A stretch of DNA of 64,000 nt from Azolla caroliniana (taxonomy: Eukaryota; Polypodiophyta): contig JBHGNT010000002.1 in assembly GCA_043228905.1 (NCBI GenBank), positions 27,652,001-27,716,000 on the forward strand, given 5' to 3'. Shown piece by piece: positions 60,101 through 64,000 of the stretch. A model generated the notes under the pieces. That model was not told the origin of the DNA, searched no databases, and was given only the letters and a program-made list of their open reading frames with translations. Position numbers and translations under genes: made by a program. The stretch's first letter is position 1, and the number at the start of each line of letters is the position of its first letter.

Positions 60101-62790
60101 TTCGTTTTATTTTTAATAAATAAATAAAATAAAATAAAGGCTCATTAATTTCTCACTTTTTATTCCCTCAAAATTTATGGATATTTTTATTTTGACATTA
60201 AAAATAGTACTTCAAACTAATCATATATTCAAAGTTCATACTAATCATATTTGTATAATAAATATAAAAATATTCGTTTTTTAAAAATTGATTAATTAAA
60301 ATAAGTTTCATAAACTCTCTTGACACTATAATCTATTAATGAATAATTGTTCTTTTTTTGGTAAAATAAATTTATTTAAATAAATAAATAAATATTTTAT
60401 ATTTATTTTGCAAAACGAATGGTTTTTTAATATTCTTGGGGTCATTTCGTATTCTCGAATATTGAGAATATTACGCATGGAGAATATCACGAATATCACG
60501 CATGTGTCAATCTATGATTGTGAGTATGCCAAAATATAAATGTCATAAGAAGGTATCGAAGAAATAATCTAGAAAAGTAGTAAGAGAATATACATGATGT
60601 GGCCGGCATCTAGCATCTATTATTTGAAAGCCTCTAATCAGGGAGAGGAGCATCATTCCTAATAATAAATACAACATTAGATAACATTGACATACCTTGC
60701 CTATGATGTGTTTCAAATGAGAATATTGTTCACCGAGGCATAATTGTGCCATGTGACCCACAATTTTGATTGTTGGTGTAGTGGCCTCTCCTTCTGGAAG
60801 CAACTCTTTTAATATCTATTCAGCAAACCATATTTCAAGTTTCTTCACATGCCTAGTGAAACGAACCAGATTAATAGTTATAACAGTTACCTCTTGCATT
60901 GACCAATACTCATAAAACAACGTGAGCTTGCATGGCACAATCTCTCGTTTCCGTCTACTACTTGAGCGGCCTACTCTTTCATTAAGCAATACCTATATAC
61001 TCATCAATGTTATGTGGAGATTGTCGCAACCAAGCCAAACTCATCGTATGATTTCAGTAACTAGGTACATAGTTCAATGCAATATGATGACAACATCATC
61101 AGAAGACAGACCTGCACCACCCTTGGGAGAGCTTGAATGGGTTTTCTTGCGTAATTTATATCCAGAAGTAATAGGCGTGATGGGCCAACCCATTTCTTCA
61201 CATTGAAAGATACATTCTGAAGACTCTCATCTGAATTGACTTTTGGAACCATCTCTTTTACCATGTAAGATTTATTTTTATGGAACATCATAGGGTTTTT
61301 TTCCCTTTCCTTCCGTAATTCCTTGACAACTTTTCGATCTGGCCGGGAAATTCTTTCAATGTTTTCATAGTCACGAGACCTTATCTTATCTACTGTTCTT
61401 AGCTGTTTCTCAATGCGACCGGGAGGAGCTGTGGTTCCATAAACAGCACGAAGAAGAGAATCTTCGACATCTAAGGTCTTTTTTCCTTTGTCATCCTTCA
61501 ATAGGGACTTGATTTCTGTGTCAAGGTCATCTCCATCAACTCTTACCATGTTATCAACACCCTTCCAATTCAGCAAGTGCCCCTTGATACCATATGAAAT
61601 GTTTCTCCACTCATCCAATGGAACTCTCAATGCAACAACATCAAAGGTTCGGGCAAAATCATACCTATTGAAGGCTCGCAATAAGATCATATCATAAAAA
61701 ATTCAACAAAATTTACTGATAAGACCCAAAATTATAATTTCCCAACTGCAAACATACCTGTTGAAAGCTTTTCTGGAAGACCAATGCTTTTCAGATGCCT
61801 CAATTTTGCATGAAGATTCCGCATGAGAAGGTAGATCATCAGAAGCCCGAGCAAAAGCATACCTATCAAAGGCATGCAATTTAAACATCTGCCAAAATTC
61901 TCAAAGAGACCAGTAAGATGCTACACATTGCTTCTAAGAGAAGAATAAATCAAAAAGGTCATGCGATGTTATCATATCTCTTGAAAGCTTTCCAGGAAGA
62001 CAAGTGTTTTTTTATGATATCTCAAGTTTAAATGTAGCTTTCTCATGTGAAGAATCAAGATAGAACATCAAGAAGTTTGGGCCGAAGTATCATACTTCTC
62101 AAAAACTTTTGTAGAAGAACAATTCTTTTCTGATACCTCGAGTTTTCATGAAGCCTTCTCATGAGAAGAAACAGCATCTAAATTTGAAGAAAAAACGTAC
62201 CTTTGGAAAGCTTTTATAGAGGACGACTGCTTTTCCAGCCTCTCCCATGGAACCTCTTCAGCAAGCTCAGCAGCTATGGAGACGTGTGAAACATCAGATA
62301 AAACACGTTCTTGAGTGAAATCTCTAGTTTCTTCATCATAGTCGTCCACAACAACATCACCACAAGCTCTCAGAGCCGTCGAAGAAATCTTGTTCCATAG
62401 AATCTCTTCGTTAGGATCTAAGGCAGTGGCTATGGCGACATGAGAAGCATCAGAACAACCATTTACTGCAGCGAAATCCCTGTATGTTCCTTCAACATCA
62501 TCATCATCATCATCATCATCAATGACGTCGTCCTCGTCATCATCGAAGGCTAAATCAATGGATATGTCTGGATCCCTCGGGCGTTTCTGCAAATTCCGAG
62601 GAGAGTTGTGGGAAGTGAGGATCAGGGGCCGTCCAGCTCGGAAAAGGGGTCGACGGTCGAGCTCTGAGCAGATAGAGAAAGAATTGCAGGGCCTTATCCT
62701 CGAAGAAGAAGAAGAAGAAGAAGAAGAAGAAGAAGAAGGAAGAGGAGAAGGAGGAGGAAGCGAAGGTTGCCATGAAAGCCGAGAAAGCAT
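54177..62790 (-). CDS. TRM5: TRM5-like tRNA (guanine-37-N1) methyltransferase, 646 aa, nine exons
   Basis: Minus-strand exons 62790-62201, 61664-61112, 60992-60891, 60815-60696, 56098-55935, 55642-55572, 54815-54673, 54480-54369, 54262-54177; phases agree, 1941 nt. An optional 105-nt exon 61862-61758 keeps frame. The Ser-rich N-terminus may be an organellar transit peptide; Asp runs lie near 75-100. The TRM5 D1 domain starts at about 198 (YDFARTFDVVALRVP). Later come CKLTLFYEYWSMQE, ILKELLPEGEA, IVGHMAQLCL, LEVLAGNHSVAT, the AdoMet loop CDIAAGVGAFALASAKK and FANDENPESLKYL. The family methylates G37 of tRNA. The usual NLP catalytic motif reads DLS, YWNS reads SWIP, and the C-terminus is short, so activity is doubtful. 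Another in-frame ATG lies at 62853. Intron 4 is 4.6 kb of inserted elements. Confidence 0.85.
56348..56849. mobile_element. MITE with inverted ends and TA target site, in TRM5 intron 4
   Basis: A 502-bp element with inverted ends ACAATCGGCAACGGTTCGG (left) and its near-complement CCATTGCCGATTGT (right), flanked by TA on both sides. CGGTTCGGTTT words recur throughout in both orientations, giving a fold-back structure; the centre is AT-rich. There is no coding capacity. TA flanks are typical of Tc1/mariner-type MITEs, though the family is not certain. Confidence 0.75.
57400..59200 (-). pseudogene. Ty1/copia pol remnant in TRM5 intron 4
   Basis: Minus-strand pieces in copia order: an integrase-end relic near 58.8-59.0 kb (CDQLDRLKI, KMVGNS-like) and the RT lead-in EPLTFKEAI..MWELEIQEE at about 58.05-58.1 kb. 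Then come DGEPKYKVRLFLKDDYARKE at about 57.88-57.96 kb and RT motif LHQIDIKTTCLHGDLDEELY with SLYGLK at about 57.65-57.80 kb. Multiple stops and frameshifts. The Asp of the RT A box is present, but no YVDD box could be found. Outer limits are approximate. Confidence 0.75.
59865..60516. mobile_element. hAT-like MITE with 8-bp target duplication, in TRM5 intron 4
   Basis: A 652-bp element with inverted ends CATAGATTGACA (left) and TGTCAATCTATG (right), flanked by perfect 8-bp repeats ATTGTGAG (59857-59864, 60517-60524). Sub-terminal CGAATA/TATTCG words recur near both ends. The centre is AT-rich and has no reading frame. An 8-bp duplication is the hAT signature. Confidence 0.85.
61665..62200 (-). 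repeat. Five contiguous exon-like units in TRM5 intron 1
   Basis: Between exon 1 and exon 2 the intron is a chain of units of about 106, 118, 115, 105 and 93 bp. Junctions are AAAG|GTACG (62200), GAA|GTATG (62095), GAG|ATATG (61977), ATAG|GTATG (61862), ACAG|GTATG (61757) and ATAG|GTATG (61664). Each unit ends in a KAFNR-like coding string, also found at the end of exon 1 (SIKAFQR). The unit 61862-61758 is fully open (FARASDDLPSHAESS..KAFNR) with phase 2 at both ends. The first unit is open but for one TGA; the others are decayed. Confidence 0.75.
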
Positions 62791-62894
62791 GGCCACGGAA
62801 GAAAGAAAGAAAGAAAGAAAAGCGCTGCCTGACTGCCTTTGTCTTCCTTGCATTAGTGTTAGTTGTTATTCCATACATACATACTCATTAGCAA

Positions 62895-63075
62895 TGGGCC
62901 CGTTTTTAGCCCGAACCGAACCGTTATATCATGGCTTAACGGTTTATAGGTTCGAAGATAAATAAACAGTTTGGTTTGGTTTCAAATGTTACTAATCGGT
63001 TCGGTTTTGAATTTCATGCTTTATCGATATCAGTTTATGTGGTGCGGTTTAACAATTTATAGGTTAAAAAATACT
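62895..63075. mobile_element. CGGTTCGGTTT-type MITE fragment upstream of TRM5
   Basis: Words CCGAACCGAACCGTTA, TTAACGGTTTATAGG and ATCGGTTCGGTTTTGA match the family of the element at 56348-56849. Its ends are not clear. It sits within about 100-300 bp upstream of the TRM5 start codon, so it is probably in the promoter or leader. Confidence 0.55.
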
Positions 63076-64000
63076 CCTAAATTTTACTCATACATACCAT
63101 GCCATACATAGAATGTTATGGTGAGATTTGGGGTTTTGGGTTTAGATAAGGAGATAAATACATACGTACCATACATATAGAGTGCAAGTGAGAGGGTATT
63201 CGATGTGTCTAACTACTACCAAATATTAAAGAGCACAAGTGAGGGAATTGTGGGCGTAGACGGCACATGCGATCTGCATCGTCCAATGTGGATAATAATA
63301 ATAAAAGTGTGCACTCAAATTTTCACTTTAGGGGGAGGCCAAGGAGCCCGACCATTGAAATTGCAGGAGCTTGACAAGCCCAGCTCACATGACGTAGGAG
63401 CCCGAGGAGCCCGACTCTAACTCGTATATATAATTTGTGGTCCAAGAACTAGACATTTTCTTGAGTTGTTTCAATGGCTATTTGGATGAAGAAGTATTGG
63501 CAACTAGACGTCCCCAAAATCTAATTTATAGGCGGAAGCTTCAAACTTCTTGTCAATTTTGATGTGGAGCCAAATTTCTCTTGATTAAGCTCTTTTTCAT
63601 TAGTTATTTCAGGAGGAAATTTTTGATCTTTCAAGATGCTTAGGTTGGATGTGTGATTATTAACATTGAGGTGTTGAGCACATTGGTCAATTGTAAAGAT
63701 GTAAATTCTTTTATTCACAATATTGAGTGTCCCTCTGGTTGAGGATGGGCTTGTATATTAATAACTCTTACAATTTGTTATTTAACATAATACCATGTAG
63801 CAATTTGTTTTACAAATCAATCATATTTTGTTGTCAATGTTTTCATTTTAATATGACGGCGAATCAATATTATCCAGATGACATGTCGATTTGTTCAACA
63901 TCATCATTCGTAGGTGAAGAGATACATGATCTAATGCCATTCTTATTTACCTTCTCTCATAGGATCATATTAGAAACTTTCTTGAACGTTTCCACCTATT
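63076..64000. other. Window end, nothing recognised
   Basis: AT-rich DNA with a few GAGCCCGA words at 63345-63415 and no supported gene. Confidence 0.4.

Noticed and set aside
60815-60819. Apparent in-frame TAG stop in the TRM5-like gene before ILKELLPEG
   Set aside because: The TAG is the AG acceptor of intron 3. The true upstream coding piece is exon 60891-60992 (ending EYWSMQE, donor GTAACT), which joins in phase.
62555-62878. Alternative minus frame (107 codons) starting upstream of TRM5
   Set aside because: It overlaps exon 1 in a different frame, is dominated by Ser/Phe from microsatellites, and stops early.

Overview
The window is nuclear DNA from a seed plant, most likely an angiosperm; the species cannot be fixed from the sequence. 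The evidence is introns with GT-AG borders in AT-rich DNA, plant-type gene families (SEC14-like, MIP1-zipper/DUF547, TRM5-like), a plant tRNA-Pro gene, and plant Ty3/gypsy, Ty1/copia, LINE, SINE-like and MITE remnants. There are three spliced protein genes and one tRNA gene. Nearly everything else is decayed mobile DNA or AT-rich sequence in which I recognise nothing. For all three genes I built exon models by eye; splice sites, reading phases and total lengths are mutually consistent.

Layout. 1-6.3 kb: nested LTR retrotransposons. A GC-rich Ty3/gypsy element lies on the minus strand (5' LTR 3369-4019, gag to the start of RT at 369-3368). A second LTR of the same family cuts it at 368. It also interrupts an older AT-rich gypsy element on the plus strand (4020 to about 6300), which additionally carries a related solo LTR (4829-5323). 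6.4-16 kb: a 133-bp duplication, a Mutator-like MITE (6819-7253), a LINE zinc-binding fragment, a LINE 3' end, a decayed LINE (about 9.5-12.56 kb, minus), and short repeats. 16.86-20.70 kb (+): a six-exon SEC14/CRAL-TRIO gene of 280 residues with a 94-bp x 6 array in intron 1. 20.7-37.1 kb: gene-poor DNA with a SINE-like array at 22.4-23.5 kb and LINE 3' ends near 29-30 kb. 38.89-45.36 kb (+): a twelve-exon gene with a MIP1-type leucine zipper and a DUF547 domain, 678 residues. 46.68-46.75 kb (-): tRNA-Pro(AGG). 50.95-52.6 kb (+): a dead non-LTR reverse transcriptase. 54.18-62.79 kb (-): a nine-exon TRM5-like tRNA (guanine-37-N1) methyltransferase gene whose 4.6-kb intron 4 holds a hAT-like MITE, a copia remnant and a TA-flanked MITE.

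The genes do not form a pathway. They suggest independent housekeeping roles: lipid binding or transfer, an uncharacterised plant DUF547 role, and tRNA modification.

The most striking pattern is that introns of all three genes carry local tandem duplications, often of splice-site or exon sequence. TRM5 intron 1 is a chain of about 100-119-bp exon-like units that meet at AG|GTATG junctions, each able in principle to act as acceptor and donor. One unit is still an open 105-nt phase 2/2 exon. DUF547 intron 2 repeats its own donor, and intron 8 contains further copies of the exon 8 end plus its donor.
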